DNA from: Aspidiotus rigidus
Lineage: Eukaryota; Arthropoda; Insecta; Hemiptera; Diaspididae
DNA length: 64,000 bases
Direction: 5' to 3'
Assembly (NCBI GenBank): GCA_035079385.1
Contig: JAVHKY010000029.1
Location: 8,804,001-8,868,000, forward strand
Under the pieces are notes generated by a model. The model did no database searches and was not told where the DNA came from. It saw only the letters and a list, made by a program, of their open reading frames with translations. Of the stretch, positions 35,681 to 45,774 are shown piece by piece; position 1 is the stretch's first letter, and the number at the start of each line of letters is the position of its first letter. The translations under genes and the position numbers were made by a program.

Positions 35681-36209
35681 AATAGAAAGCCAATAAATCG
35701 CAAAACCAACTTCAAATTCGGATTCAGCAACCCAAAAAACAGGGGTACCCACTTGAACAAAAATTAAAAGTACTTGTTTGAGGTTTTGGTCGCAACTTTT
35801 TTTTTCTGGACGAGTGTGAGAGAGTGAGACTTGAGGTCAGCGTCATATAAAAGATAGCTTTCTGGAGATTGTGTCGTAGTTGAACGTGTAAGATGGGGTT
35901 TGATGGAGCCGTAAAAAATTCGGTCCTAAAGTCTGTTCCAGTTAAGAGTGGTAATTTGCAATCCGCAATCCACATCTAAGTACATGGTCGTCGTGCAGCA
36001 GGAGGGGAAAGGAATGTGCAATGCACGTTATCATAGCTGCGCCGTGAACAAATTACCCATTCTTAACTGGAACAGACTTTAGAAAAAATCCTATCATCCT
36101 TCACATTATAGCGTTGGAAACACGGGCACAGATTATCAGCGCGCTGCGAAGCGATATCACAAAACCGGCGACACTTTTTTTGTTTTGTGGCATATTTTGA
36201 AATTTCATT
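35681..36209. other. 530-bp interruption of the minisatellite, including a MITE
   Basis: Unlike the repeats on both sides. It contains the 151-bp TIR element at 35929-36079 plus unassigned AT-rich sequence on either side. No open frame of note. Confidence 0.6.
35929..36079. mobile_element. 151-bp MITE with 29-bp TIRs and TA target site
   Basis: aagtctgttccagttaaga at the left pairs with tcttaactggaacagactt at the right, extending to about 29 bp with one or two differences (g-gtaattt against aaattaccc). TA lies directly outside at both ends (35927-35928, 36080-36081). Size, absence of coding and a TA target are as expected for Tc1/mariner-derived MITEs. Confidence 0.85.
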
Positions 36210-36440
36210 CAGAGCCAGTCGAATGGTAGTCTGAAGAACACACCAGTCGGAGGGTACTCTAGAGAACACGCCAGTCAAATGGTAGTTTCAAAAACACGCC
36301 AGTCGAATGGTATTTTGAAGAACACGCCAGTCGAATGGTAGTCTGAAGAACACACCAGTCGAAGGGTATACTCTAGAAAACACGCCAGTCGAATGGTAGT
36401 ATCAAAAAGCATGCCAGTCGAATGGTAGTCTCAAATGTTT
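36210..36440 (+). repeat. minisatellite, about eight units of 28-30 bp
   Basis: Units are variants of cacgccagtcgaatggtagt followed by ctgaagaa, ttcaaaaa or actctagaga. Higher-order order is visible: the pair ctgaagaacacaccagtcg-a-ggg then actctaga-aacacgcc occurs twice. Non-coding. Confidence 0.9.
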
Positions 36441-36539
36441 GCCACATAATAATTTTTAATCATCATTCGAAGCGGATAAGATTTTCGGAACATACATTAA
36501 AAAAGCGAAAAACAATAATAAATGTAAATTAAAAACGTT

Positions 36540-37600
36540 TCCCGAGGAGGTTGGAATACCCATCGGTTCTCCTTTGGGTTCTCTCATTTTGGAGGTTTTT
36601 ATGTCTAATTTTGAGCTCGATTTATTCTCCTCTCGCAGTGTGTATTTAGATCAGATTTATTACTGGCACAGGTTTGTTGACGATGTGTTGTGTACGTGGA
36701 CTGGTCCCCGAGACCTCTTTTTGGAGTTTCTCCAGTATCTAAATAATCAATATCCTTCAACGAAATTTACTTTAGAAATCGGTGGCGCATCTATTAATTA
36801 CTTGGATTTGACGATCTCTAATAGAGACGGTATCCATGAATTCGCCATATACAAAAAAGATACTGCGACCGATCGCAAATATTTTTGCCCTGTAGCCCAT
36901 AAATATGCTGGATTTAACAGCTTAATCCATCGACTGACTATCAGTCAGCCTTCCACAAGGAGGTATTAACTATAAAGCACTTGGCCAGAGTGAATGAAGT
37001 GAACTTAGACATTGACCTTATGATCCAAAGGAAAGTTACCCAAAAATGCCTCGATTCCACCACCTCCCTCCCCCGCAATCCGACCCTAAACAGTAGAGAG
37101 CGTTGGATAAGGCTCCCGTTCTTGGGGCAGTTTTCATCTCAATTGGGTCGTGTCCTACGCCCCTTCGGTTTTCGCCCTGTGTATTACAACCCCAATACCA
37201 TAAAGAGTTTATTAGTTAGGCTGAAAGACCCCATCCAACTGGTCGAGAGGAGTGGTGTGTATAAAGTTGAGTGTAAGGATTTTAACGGAATTTACATCGC
37301 GGCGAGGCAGGCCGTCAGCTGCAAATTAGAAACGCTGAACGTAGGAAGGCGTGGGAAAAGAAGAATATGGGTGAATCGGCGTTTGCGGACCATCTAATCA
37401 CTAGCGGCCATAGCATTAAAGAGGGGTCCGAGGTCCTCCGTACTCGAAGCGTAAAGCGCTGGAACACATCGAAATAATCCGTCATTTAAATAATGACGAC
37501 CTTAATGTGCTCAACAGGTACATACCTGATGAGGGGTTGATTGAACTAGTTTATGAGTATGATTCCCATCGTGATGACTCGCTGGTTCAATCCTGATTTC
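36540..37600 (+). pseudogene. Penelope-like element (RT core to GIY-YIG), plus strand
   Basis: The reading starts FPEEVGIPIGSPLGSLILEV, then FELDLFSSR, then WHRFVDDVLCTWTGP (FVDD catalytic motif intact), NYLDLTIS and IHEFAIYKKDTATD, then the frame changes near 36970. A second frame gives ARVNEVNLDIDLMIQRK, TQKCLDSTTSLP, RWIRLPFLGQFSSQLGRVLR and the GIY-YIG start SGVYKVECKDFNGIYIAA. The tail ends near 37600 with GLIELVYEYDSH. The N-terminal half is missing, and it abuts the minisatellite region. It is less decayed than the 23-kb copy. Confidence 0.85.
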
Positions 37601-37609
37601 CTCGTGTGT

Positions 37610-39430
37610 TTCTAGTTTACAGCCGGAGTTGGTTCAGTCGCTTTCAAGTCTCCGTTGACAATGATTGTTTAATCAAAAGCGCTTCGGTATCGTTAAATTT
37701 CTGTGGTTATAGTAAATTACTCCGTTTGTATTAGTCGTTTTAGTATGTCTTCTTCAGGAACTCGTAAGGATTTATTCAGGTCATTTTCAAAGAGTTTGAT
37801 GACTAAGATTGAAGCTGGTATGTTTTTGACAATGGTATCAATGAGAGTTGGATTACATATTGCCTTGTAGATATTAAACCTTCCCTTGACTTTGTTTCAG
37901 TAGGTACGAGTTTCTGCAGTACGACTGAACGATCTGGATTGCACCTAGGCACTTGACAACTTTAACTCATAAATATAAATGCTTCATAACTTCGTTCATT
38001 TTGAATCTTGGTGCCAAACTTCCATTTCATTAACACCGGCGGAACAGTTTCACTCGACCGACCAATTAAGTTCTTTTTTTGTTCATTAAAATCGGGTACA
38101 AATCACGTTCACGCGTCGTTGAGTAATCATTTCGAGTACAAATTACTGACGTAAAACGATGAAGATCGAAGCTCGAGCGGAGCTATAAAGAAAAAGAGTG
38201 AAATAAACATTAAATTGCCATTCTTGAGCGCGCGAAAAATAAGTGATAATTTCCGATAACCTCGTACAATACAAGGAGAAATTACTCGTATGTATACAAT
38301 ACCGATGTAGGGAGATATGGTCAGCGGCACGCAAATAAAATAATTTCCGATAAAATCTCTGTCTCTCTGGTCGCGGTAAAGCCTGCATAAAACAGCTGGT
38401 CGTAGTCACCCTATTTTTCGTACGCGGAGACGGGCTGTTTTTGTTCGGGTAATTTTTACGTACGTAACCACATCTGCCACCCTTTTTTTCTTGCCCTTTC
38501 ACTCATTCTATCTCTCTTTTTGAATCTGTTTAATTTTAATTCAGTGCGTCGAAATTATTTGATTTCATCGACTATCAGCGCCGCGTATACGAGTTAAAAA
38601 TCGACAACGATCATTAAGAACAATGGTGTAATGTTATCGTTAACCGACGATAAAAGTTCGCTCTTTCGTATCGTTTAACACTAGTGCGAAAATCTTGGAC
38701 AATTTTCGAGGGTGCGGTTAACTGTCGGTAAAGACGTTTCAATACACAAAAAAATACATAATAAGTTACTATGAATAACTCATCTGCATGCTCTTTGCGA
38801 TGCAGATTATCAGACCCGATTCTAATAAGACAGAAAAAAATCCAGACAGAGGGATAGGGAGGGATATATTATGAAAAGAAGCTGACAGAGTAGCTTTGCA
38901 AAATCCAGTTGCTCAGAGATTATCGCTAAAGAATAAGAGGCTTACTTCAACTTGTTTGAAAAGGGTATGTATTTTTTACAACCAAGCAAACAGTATACGC
39001 TATATGTTAATCATATCCTTCAATTAATTAACTTCAATGACGAATGCGCGAATGTCCTCGAGAAATGTACGTTTGATAAACTCGGGGAAAAAATTTAATC
39101 AATTTGAAAAACAATCGCGGAATATATTCGCGTGAGTTTCGAATAAAATATTCGATGAGCACGCTATCTATCATATTGTACCGTTAATTAATATAAGACC
39201 TATTAAATTGATGCTATGTGTATTCTAGCTGATATGTTTCTGAAGGTCTGGTAATAATTTTCCACAAACAAACGGCTAACGCTTTTAAAATGCACTCAAC
39301 TTAGAGTTAATTATTGTTACGAATACATGTAGTATCCTGCTTTATATGAATTGGAAAGCTCAGAGAAATAATTTAATTACTCGAGTTAAAAAAAAAAAAA
39401 TCTATACGTATTTGCAAATATTCACAATTC
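37610..39430. other. no recognised gene
   Basis: AT-rich sequence. Two overlapping minus frames at 38502-38127 share the same DNA and have no motif. Poly-A at about 39390-39402 precedes the next I-like fossil by about 40 bp and belongs to no element I can define. Confidence 0.4.
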
Positions 39431-39436
39431 ATAATC

Positions 39437-40752
39437 ATGACCCCTACTAACCTTAACTCTACTTCTGACTCCCTTTCAGCAATCAACCTCTGTTTCTCCT
39501 CCTCCTCGACCTATGCGACAGCTAATTCTTGTCTAATCGCTAACGCTATTTCATAATAATTTCTCCTCGCTGGCTCATCACAAAGCCAACTGGCATCTCT
39601 TTCAAGACTTAACTTCAAATAGCTCCTCACTTACAGACCCCTCCAATCCCTCCATGGCCCGGGAACATCCTCTAAATTTATTAATGATGCCGCAATCTTC
39701 TGCTCCACACTCTTCGGGAATAAAGAAACTAAATCAAGTCCCTTGTTGGTCGGACGAAATTCATCGAGCCATTAAAACTCGCGAAAAAGCCCTGCGTACT
39801 TACAACTCTACATTTTATACTTCACAGAGGAGCCCGCGCCAATGCAAGAACTCTAGTCAGTACCGGTAAGAAACAGTCTCGGAGCTCATTCGTTGCGGGA
39901 TTGAACGCATGTGAAGAGATGTTAGGAGACTCACTAACACAATTACCTCAGATCCTCTTATCTCCGAATTACTAGATAAACAATATACCTCCGTATCCTC
40001 AAACGCAAATTAAGAACCCGACTTTTCAAGTTATAAACTCCAGCAAGAACAATTTGATAAATCTTTTGACTTCCTCCCCCTCCACAAATGAACCCCTTCC
40101 ATACAACCTCCCTATTTCAGAATTTGAACTCGAGACTACTATTAGCAAAAACTTGAGAAACGCCTTCCTCGGACTTCACAACATGCACTCGGCCATTACC
40201 AAAACTCAAGGGGATTCTTTGAAGGAGTTAAATGAGGTGTGGCAGGAACCCGTTTTATGGGACACGTGGCATCTGAAAAATGTAGATTGTGTTGTCGCGA
40301 GGCTGACCTACGACTTCATGAAATAGTGACGTCACAGGTGCCGACCCTTAGCTATACATCATAGGAGGGGAACTCACAAAAATTTCGACCTCCGAGATAC
40401 ATATGGTAGGAGGGAGATTTAGAAAATATTTTGCCGGCCGGCCGGACGGTGAACGGCGGGCGTTTTTTCCGACCCTCCCCGATAAAACAGGTTTTCTGTT
40501 AAAAATCTCCACCCGAATTCATTCTCTTATCTCCTCTCCTTATTCAACTCTACCTTCACACAAAACACATACCCCACTTTTTGGAAAACAGTCATCATCC
40601 TCCCCATACTAACAGCCAACGCAGACCCTCTCCTCCCTGCCTCATACCGCCCTATAACTCTCTCCAGTGTTCTTGGAAAATTATTCCAAAAAATCCTCAA
40701 CAAAGGACTTCTATGGTATTTGGAATCAGTTGATTTCAGAAAAGGACGGAAA
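39437..40752 (+). pseudogene. I-like ORF2 fossil, endonuclease end to early RT, with insert
   Basis: Matches the 58.6-64 kb element in order. NLNSTSDSLSAINLCFSSSS is the end of EN. Next come a degraded SRWLI region and NQVPCWSDEIHRAIKTREKA, then RTYNST. NEPLPYNLPISEFELETTIS and LRNAFLGLHNMHSAITK follow. After an insert at 40208-40508 come QNTYP-FWKTVIILPIL, LPASYRPITLSSVLGKLFQK and DFRKGR. Several frameshifts and stops are present. RT catalytic blocks are absent because the homology ends near 40752. Confidence 0.85.
40208..40508. mobile_element. about 300-bp insert of unknown type in the I-like fossil
   Basis: It interrupts the I-like reading between SAITK and the QNTYP block. Part of it (aatgaggtgtggcagga-ccgttttatgggac) resembles sequence near 50835-50900, so it is probably a dispersed repeat. 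No TIR or target duplication was identified, and it contains a ggccggccggac palindrome. Confidence 0.5.
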
Positions 40753-42240
40753 AACTACTATGCCCTTGTGTTCTGGAGGGATGACAAGAAGAACCAACGT
40801 GGATTTCATGTTATATTCTTCAACACTGGAGTATGACTTATTCTCACTGTCACCAAAATCCTTGAAAGATCAACGAGACACTGAACATTCCAGATGTTAC
40901 ACGAAGCAGCAGAGACACCAGTGGGACTTAAAATATTACCCCTGGAAGACTCCAGACACTTACGAAGAATGGGCAAGTTGAAGAAAATTCCCACTTCATA
41001 TGCACCTGCACACACATGGACGATTTGGAAACACTCCAGCAGAGATTGTTGAAAACTTGGACTACTTGGAGAGAGTAGTGATACTAGTAACTGCGCAATA
41101 GTATTACATATATGTTCAATTCTTAATCATGTTTCCTGGCAATCTATTTTTTCTTCATTTGTTTGAGGTGGAATGCCAGAGAGGGTATTGTGTTGCATTC
41201 TATTCTGGAGGAGGGTACGCAAATCATCAACTGTTTTCATTCAATGAAATGAAAAGTATAGGATTTCAATTCAAATTCAAGGTTGAAACACTAGTCTATG
41301 TTTGATGCCCGTGTTACTAGTTGACTAACGCCCTAAGCAACGAGGATCTAAAATCAATTAATGGTTACAAACACGAGATGGAATCTGACCCGTTAAATAG
41401 CATTAACGTGAACATGTGATTTATTTCAAGACGAAAATTAAAAAGAAAAACGAAATTTCTGGTTTACTTTTCAAGTTTTTAGATACCGATAATACGAAAA
41501 TGTTGAGCAAGAGTAAGCCAATACGACAAGACAAAGTGTTTGACTCCGCTTTCTTTAGAACGGTATTATTCGTGCATCAGAGGTTTGCTAAAAAAAAAAA
41601 AAAAAACGGAGAATGACTTGAATTTGATCTATGGAATATTTAATGGAACTCGCGAAGACGATACCTATATTATATTTTTATTTATTGTCTTCACATCAAA
41701 AGAGAACTAAAATAAAAATTTTTAGATTAGGCTGAACTAATAACTCCAAAGGAAATGTCTCTGATGGCACTCATGGATTCTGAGAGTAAAATTCGCCACA
41801 TGTAGAATACAAGTTTCGATCCGGTCGTACCTATTCCGTCAGAGGACATCGTCTCCAATTGATGATGATACAGATAGCTGGTCTTTTCTGACCATCAGCA
41901 AAAACAAATACAGTATTTTATTACAATAGGTCAATTCAGAGTTACACCAGAGGTACATCACCACGCCTTCATCGAGCTGCTGGTTTATTTTAAACAAAAC
42001 TTAGGTTAATTGTTTACCAATTAGAAGGACTAATGTGAAAAAATAAAACTCGTCAAAGAACAAAAACTGGAGATTCAAAGAAAAGTTTAGCAAGAACCAT
42101 GGGTTAGTATTAGGGTAACGTTTCATTCAAGAACTTAGAATACTTGAGTTCGCTCCACTCTCTTTGGTTAATGTAGGGTGTTCTAAATCCATAATAAGTA
42201 CTTTGTGACGCGTCCAGGTTCCCAAACGGCCCCACCATAT
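40753..42240. other. unassigned stretch
   Basis: Frames at 40667-40981 (plus) and 41015-40806 (minus) overlap and have no recognised motif. Poly-A at about 41590-41606. The right end may include an upstream exon of the zinc-finger gene, since a consensus donor (gtgagt) stands at 42248. Confidence 0.35.
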
Positions 42241-42247
42241 TGCAAGC

Positions 42248-42331
42248 GTGAGTATCGTGTCTCGCCCCTTCTTCTGTGTAAATGCATATACTATATTTTT
42301 TAATCCTATATGAACTTTTCTTCCACTCTAG
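42248..42331 (+). other. intron paralogous to 42446-42517
   Basis: Both introns start gtgagtatc, carry a ctcgcccctt/ctgccccttc word and ttctgtgta, and end ctttt..ttccactctag before GG. This suggests tandem duplication of an exon-intron unit in the zinc-finger gene. Confidence 0.7.
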
Positions 42332-43100
42332 GGCTCAGGTACAGTTCCTATTGACGATGACCCGAAAGATCCAGATTATATTAATGTCGATCCCGATAAT
42401 CATCATGATGATGATGTCCCCCCACTTGATTATGATATTCCAGGCGTGAGTATCAATCATGTCTGCCCCTTCAAGTTCTGTGTACGACTTTTCCTATATG
42501 GTCTTTTTCCACTCTAGGGTGAAGAGGAGAAACATCCCGACCAGTCTTCGTGCCAATACTGCGTTCAAAGGAGGTATTTTTATCCGGCTGCACTGAGAAG
42601 ACATCACGATCTCCATGTCTCGTATGGTCACACAAAACGTATGTACCAGAATTTGGGAAAGAGAAAATGCGATGAACAATGTGTATTTAACAGAGGACAC
42701 GAAAGATCGGTCGACCATCGGTTTAGGAAACAGTGTGAGTAATCAAGGAGAGCCATCTTCATTGTATACAACAATGGGAGAGATGAACTTCTCTAGCTGT
42801 ACTAAATTCAAAAAACTATATTTTTTATAATTCCCTTCCTTCCATTTTATAGCGTATCCAAATCCGGATGGAACGCATTGCAAGAACATCTGCCGTTTTT
42901 CGTGCCAATCGGCACATGCCCTGCGCACTCATTATGTGAAAGTTCACAAGATACAAAAATCCGTTCCAGATTCGCCGGACAGGCTTAGAAGACCTACAAC
43001 GGAGCGCACAAGAGGAAAGTATTGTGTTGGAAGGGGGCAGCTAACGACGAGTCGGGGCCGGGCCTCCACCACTCCAAGGCGCGGAGGCAGAAACTCGTAA
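42332..43100 (+). CDS. two-finger C2H2 zinc-finger protein, last three exons
   Basis: Exons 42332-42445, 42518-42638 and 42853-43100 are joined in consistent phase (0, 0, 1) by introns with GTGAGT/GTATGT donors and AG acceptors. The stop is TAA at 43098. Exon 1 encodes an acidic linker (PIDDDPKDPDYINVDPDN). Exon 2 holds a C2H2 finger (CQYC... RRHHDLH). Exon 3 has a second finger (CKNICRFSCQ... LRTHYVKVH) and a basic tail rich in Arg, Thr and Ser. It is likely a nuclear nucleic-acid-binding protein. At least one exon lies upstream, ending at 42247. I cannot assign an orthologue. The frame has no internal stops across three exons, supporting a real gene. Confidence 0.7.
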
Positions 43101-43488
43101 CAAATTTCTCCTTGTTCATTGTCAAGTATTGTTCTTTCATATGAGGTGGCATTTTCACCCTTAAAATGCGATGAATACCTCTGTTTTTGATTGCGGCGAA
43201 TACCCTCCTTACCGACTTGATAGCGTAAAGTTGAGGATGGTGTGGGGTTGCTCGCACTGATCCGGGAAACAATGTGAAGATTTATGCACTAAAACATTTT
43301 CTTCAATGTGTAAAGCTAGTGCTTCATGAATGCAAATCAAGAGTGTCAGCTGTACGGCTGCAACATTTACAGCTAATCAGCTTGTCTATATCATATGTGG
43401 CAGAATTATTCGTCGTCATTGTGAGCTGAAATGGATCTTTCTGTCTACCCTTTCAATAATTGGCCTAAATTTATTTTGTTGTTTGCAG

Positions 43489-43566
43489 CAGAACCAAATA
43501 AAATTGCTAGCAAATGCTGAGAAAAATAAGATCATCAAAACTCACCCTGATAAATCGGCTGAGTAG
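43489..43566 (+). CDS. putative terminal exon of an unidentified gene
   Basis: After a pyrimidine-rich tract and the acceptor ttgtttgcag, one frame only is open: QNQIKLLANAEKNKIIKTHP then DKSAE and TAG at 43564. A polyadenylation signal aataaa follows at 43694-43699. Short, so identity and upstream exons are unknown. It could be the end of the gene whose earlier exons lie before 43489, or noise. Confidence 0.35.
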   Translation, partial: QNQIKLLANAEKNKIIKTHPDKSAE

Positions 43567-43782
43567 GTGTTCAGGGGGAGTTTTTTTTTCCTTTTTTTTT
43601 ACTGGTACTGATCTCCTTAGTTGATTCGATCCTTTTGTTCCAATCAGTACAATGACAATGGTATGGTACTGTATGCCTGAGAAGATGGTACAATAAAAGT
43701 GTTTATTTTTGGATTTATGAACGTACTGATAGGAACTTCGATATTCAGATTAACATCATGGTGACTTCCTTTCTATATTAAG

Positions 43783-44241
43783 TATCAATATCGTACACGT
43801 AAACATTTCGTTCAAGCGGGTCGTACAACGTTCATGAACTATCGTACTCTGAAGGATCGTATTTACGTGGAGAAAGCCTTGAGGCTTGAATCTTCAGGAG
43901 CTGACAGGAAAAGTAAGATTCATCCTATTTCATTTGATGATCGTATTACAGACTGGACAGCTGTGACATCACGATCGTATTATTCTTACTTACAGGCATA
44001 TCTAGAAGAATTGTTAAAGTGATTGCGAATATGAATACGACAAACATGAATGCGAATATTGTAAACTTCGTCAGAGCTAAAAGAATTCTGCACGAAGTTC
44101 TATTAGACCATTATGTGGTCCCACAAGACAATGTCAACATTCTTAGAATATTTGTAAGTAGGGTAATAGTAGAGAGATTTTTAGTTTTTTCATTGTTGCT
44201 GTGCCTCTTTACAGTTGGGACTCGAAATTACTCGAACTTGA
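43783..44241 (+). CDS. spliced 3' end of an unidentified host gene
   Basis: Three segments, 43783-43912, 43996-44153 and 44215-44241, join in phase with no stop until TGA 44239. Donors gtaaga and gtaagt and acceptors ttacag and tttacag give introns of 83 and 61 bp. The peptide runs RKHFVQAGRTTFMNYRTLKD, RIYVEKALRLESSGADRK, then RRIVKVIANMNTTNMNANIV, KRILHEVLLDHYVVPQDNV and ends LGLEITRT. It is basic and helix-rich, and I do not recognise the family. aataaa occurs at about 44397. Short introns with conserved phase argue for a real gene. Confidence 0.5.
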
Positions 44242-44483
44242 TGACTAATTCCTTCATTATTTGCTGTTAAAGGAGCTCAAAATTCATCCTAACGTCGTTT
44301 AAAAAAGAAAACTGTCTGCAGGATGAGTCTGGTGGCTTGTTGTTGGTACGGCAGAATAGTCTCGCCCACCAAAACATTTTTACGTCACGAGTAATGAAAT
44401 AAAAATTACGTTTTTCTGACCTTTGAACATTACAATATGCTGCTCGTGCGTCAGAAAAGGAAGAACTCGAAATTTCTCCGTAG

Positions 44484-44970
44484 AAGGTTACCTGACAGGC
44501 TTCTGGGATTGTAGCGATCTCCTGTCACCCTAGCGAAATGCGGAGAAGTTAGCCCACGCGGTAACAGATGACACTCTTCATCTATTACAGCATTCATCAT
44601 AAGAAGTAACTAAAATAACCATAGAAATATTCCTATTTATTTAAGGTTTACTCGCTGCAGAGGGGATCAAACAGTGCATAAATCAACTGATAGTCCCTGT
44701 GCGATCACCTCCGCGGCGGTAAACACCCCCTAAATTACACCTGTCCTTGTGCCCGCGAGAGACCATTGTTAGGCAAGTTCCGGGACAAGAGACGATTATA
44801 ATAGATCCTAAGTATCAAATAAGTTGTGAAACCCCCCCGCAGGGAGCGATCTCTCGTCGGGGGCTATGTTCTAGTATTGACTTTTACGCGAAATAAACGA
44901 GCCCCACCGAGAAAGTTCGGACTGGGGAACCCAAAAAAAAAAAAAAAAAAAAAAAGGTTACCTGACAGGC
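44484..44970 (+). mobile_element. retroposon with poly(A) and 17-bp target-site duplication
   Basis: aaggttacctgacaggc occurs at 44484-44500 and again at 44954-44970. Between them lies a segment of about 450 bp (44501-44953) ending in roughly 22 A. A direct repeat of this size plus a 3' poly(A) tail is the signature of LINE-machinery retroposition (SINE, 5'-truncated LINE or processed RNA). The insert has no long frame. It holds a C-run near 44831 and an aataaa at about 44892. No tRNA A/B boxes were evident. It lies downstream of the splice donor of the EGF-domain exon, so probably in its intron. Confidence 0.85.
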
Positions 44971-45036
44971 AACCCAAAGCGAGTCCAAATATGAATTTGT
45001 CATTTGTAAAGATTTGAAAAAGTATATGGTACTCAC

Positions 45037-45282
45037 TGAATAATGAAATCGCGATTCTTCAAATTCGCACCTGTAGCCAACAAATCCTTCAGCGCATACG
45101 CAATTATATTCAACATAGTCTCCAATTTTTATGGCGAAGCATTTCGAACCCAAGGAACTACTCACACAAAGTTTGGACTTATAAGGTTCCGGGCATTCGA
45201 TGAACGTACTGTTATCATTGGCTTGTATTAAAATCATTAATAGAAATAAAAAAGTCAATTTAATAACTCGAATTTTTGCCAT
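45037..45282 (-). CDS. secreted EGF-domain protein, first coding exon
   Basis: ATG at 45282 on the minus strand opens 82 codons ending exactly at a consensus donor (GTGAGT, 45036-45031), phase 0. Residues 1 to about 21 are a signal peptide (basic MAKIR start, Leu/Ile/Phe core, QA cleavage). Residues about 29-73 form one EGF domain with six Cys spaced C-x8-C-x8-C-x12-C-x1-C-x8-C, including the CVCAEGFVGYRC end. Single-EGF precursors in insects include membrane-anchored growth factors and, in some Hymenoptera, EGF-like venom peptides. The following exon, which would show a membrane segment or a stop, was not found, so the role is open. Confidence 0.7.
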
Positions 45283-45300
45283 AGCTATAGATTTACCACC

Positions 45301-45592
45301 CTACGAGTATCTGAGCTTTAAGTCCATACTCTGAAGAGATGAAGCCACCAAGCCGAGAGGAACCATACCACCGTGAACCATATTGTACTTTTTGAAAAGT
45401 AAGATCTCAGTAATTCGGCGGCCTAATTGCTACAACGACCGCTCCTGGTCGATATCCATCTTGATATCACCAGGCAGGGCAAAGTAGTAGAGTGCAAAGA
45501 ACTTGAAGAGAGGAATGGAAGCAATAAACAGATAGGTACGCCAACCGGCACAGCGGTCACCGCCACCCTTACGATACAGGAGACAGACAACA
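45301..45592 (-). CDS. GC-biased C-terminal exon or relic, unidentified
   Basis: After a possible acceptor (tctag, minus strand at 45594-45593), an open frame encodes VVCLLYRKGGGDRCAGWRTY, then LFIASIPLFKFFALYYFALP, then GDIKMDIDQERSL and TAG at 45432-45430. The frame continues past the TAG without another stop to 45301 (LFKKYNMVHGGMVPLGLVAS...). A hydrophobic stretch suggests a membrane protein. Third codon positions are strongly G/C, unlike the flanking DNA, so the stretch has been under coding selection or comes from elsewhere. The family is not recognised. The TAG may be genuine or a nonsense change. Confidence 0.45.
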
Positions 45593-45774
45593 CTAGATAA
45601 TTTAATCAACTTTGTATAATATGAAGATCATTGTACAGTTAGGTATAAGATGTTCAAATAAGTGTCCAATAATAAACTTCCCTCACGGAGATAGTTCTGA
45701 ATGAGCAGTCCTTTAAAAAAAGAAAAAAACAGAATGTAGGCTGTCATTTTCTTCTGATTCGATACATCATTTTC

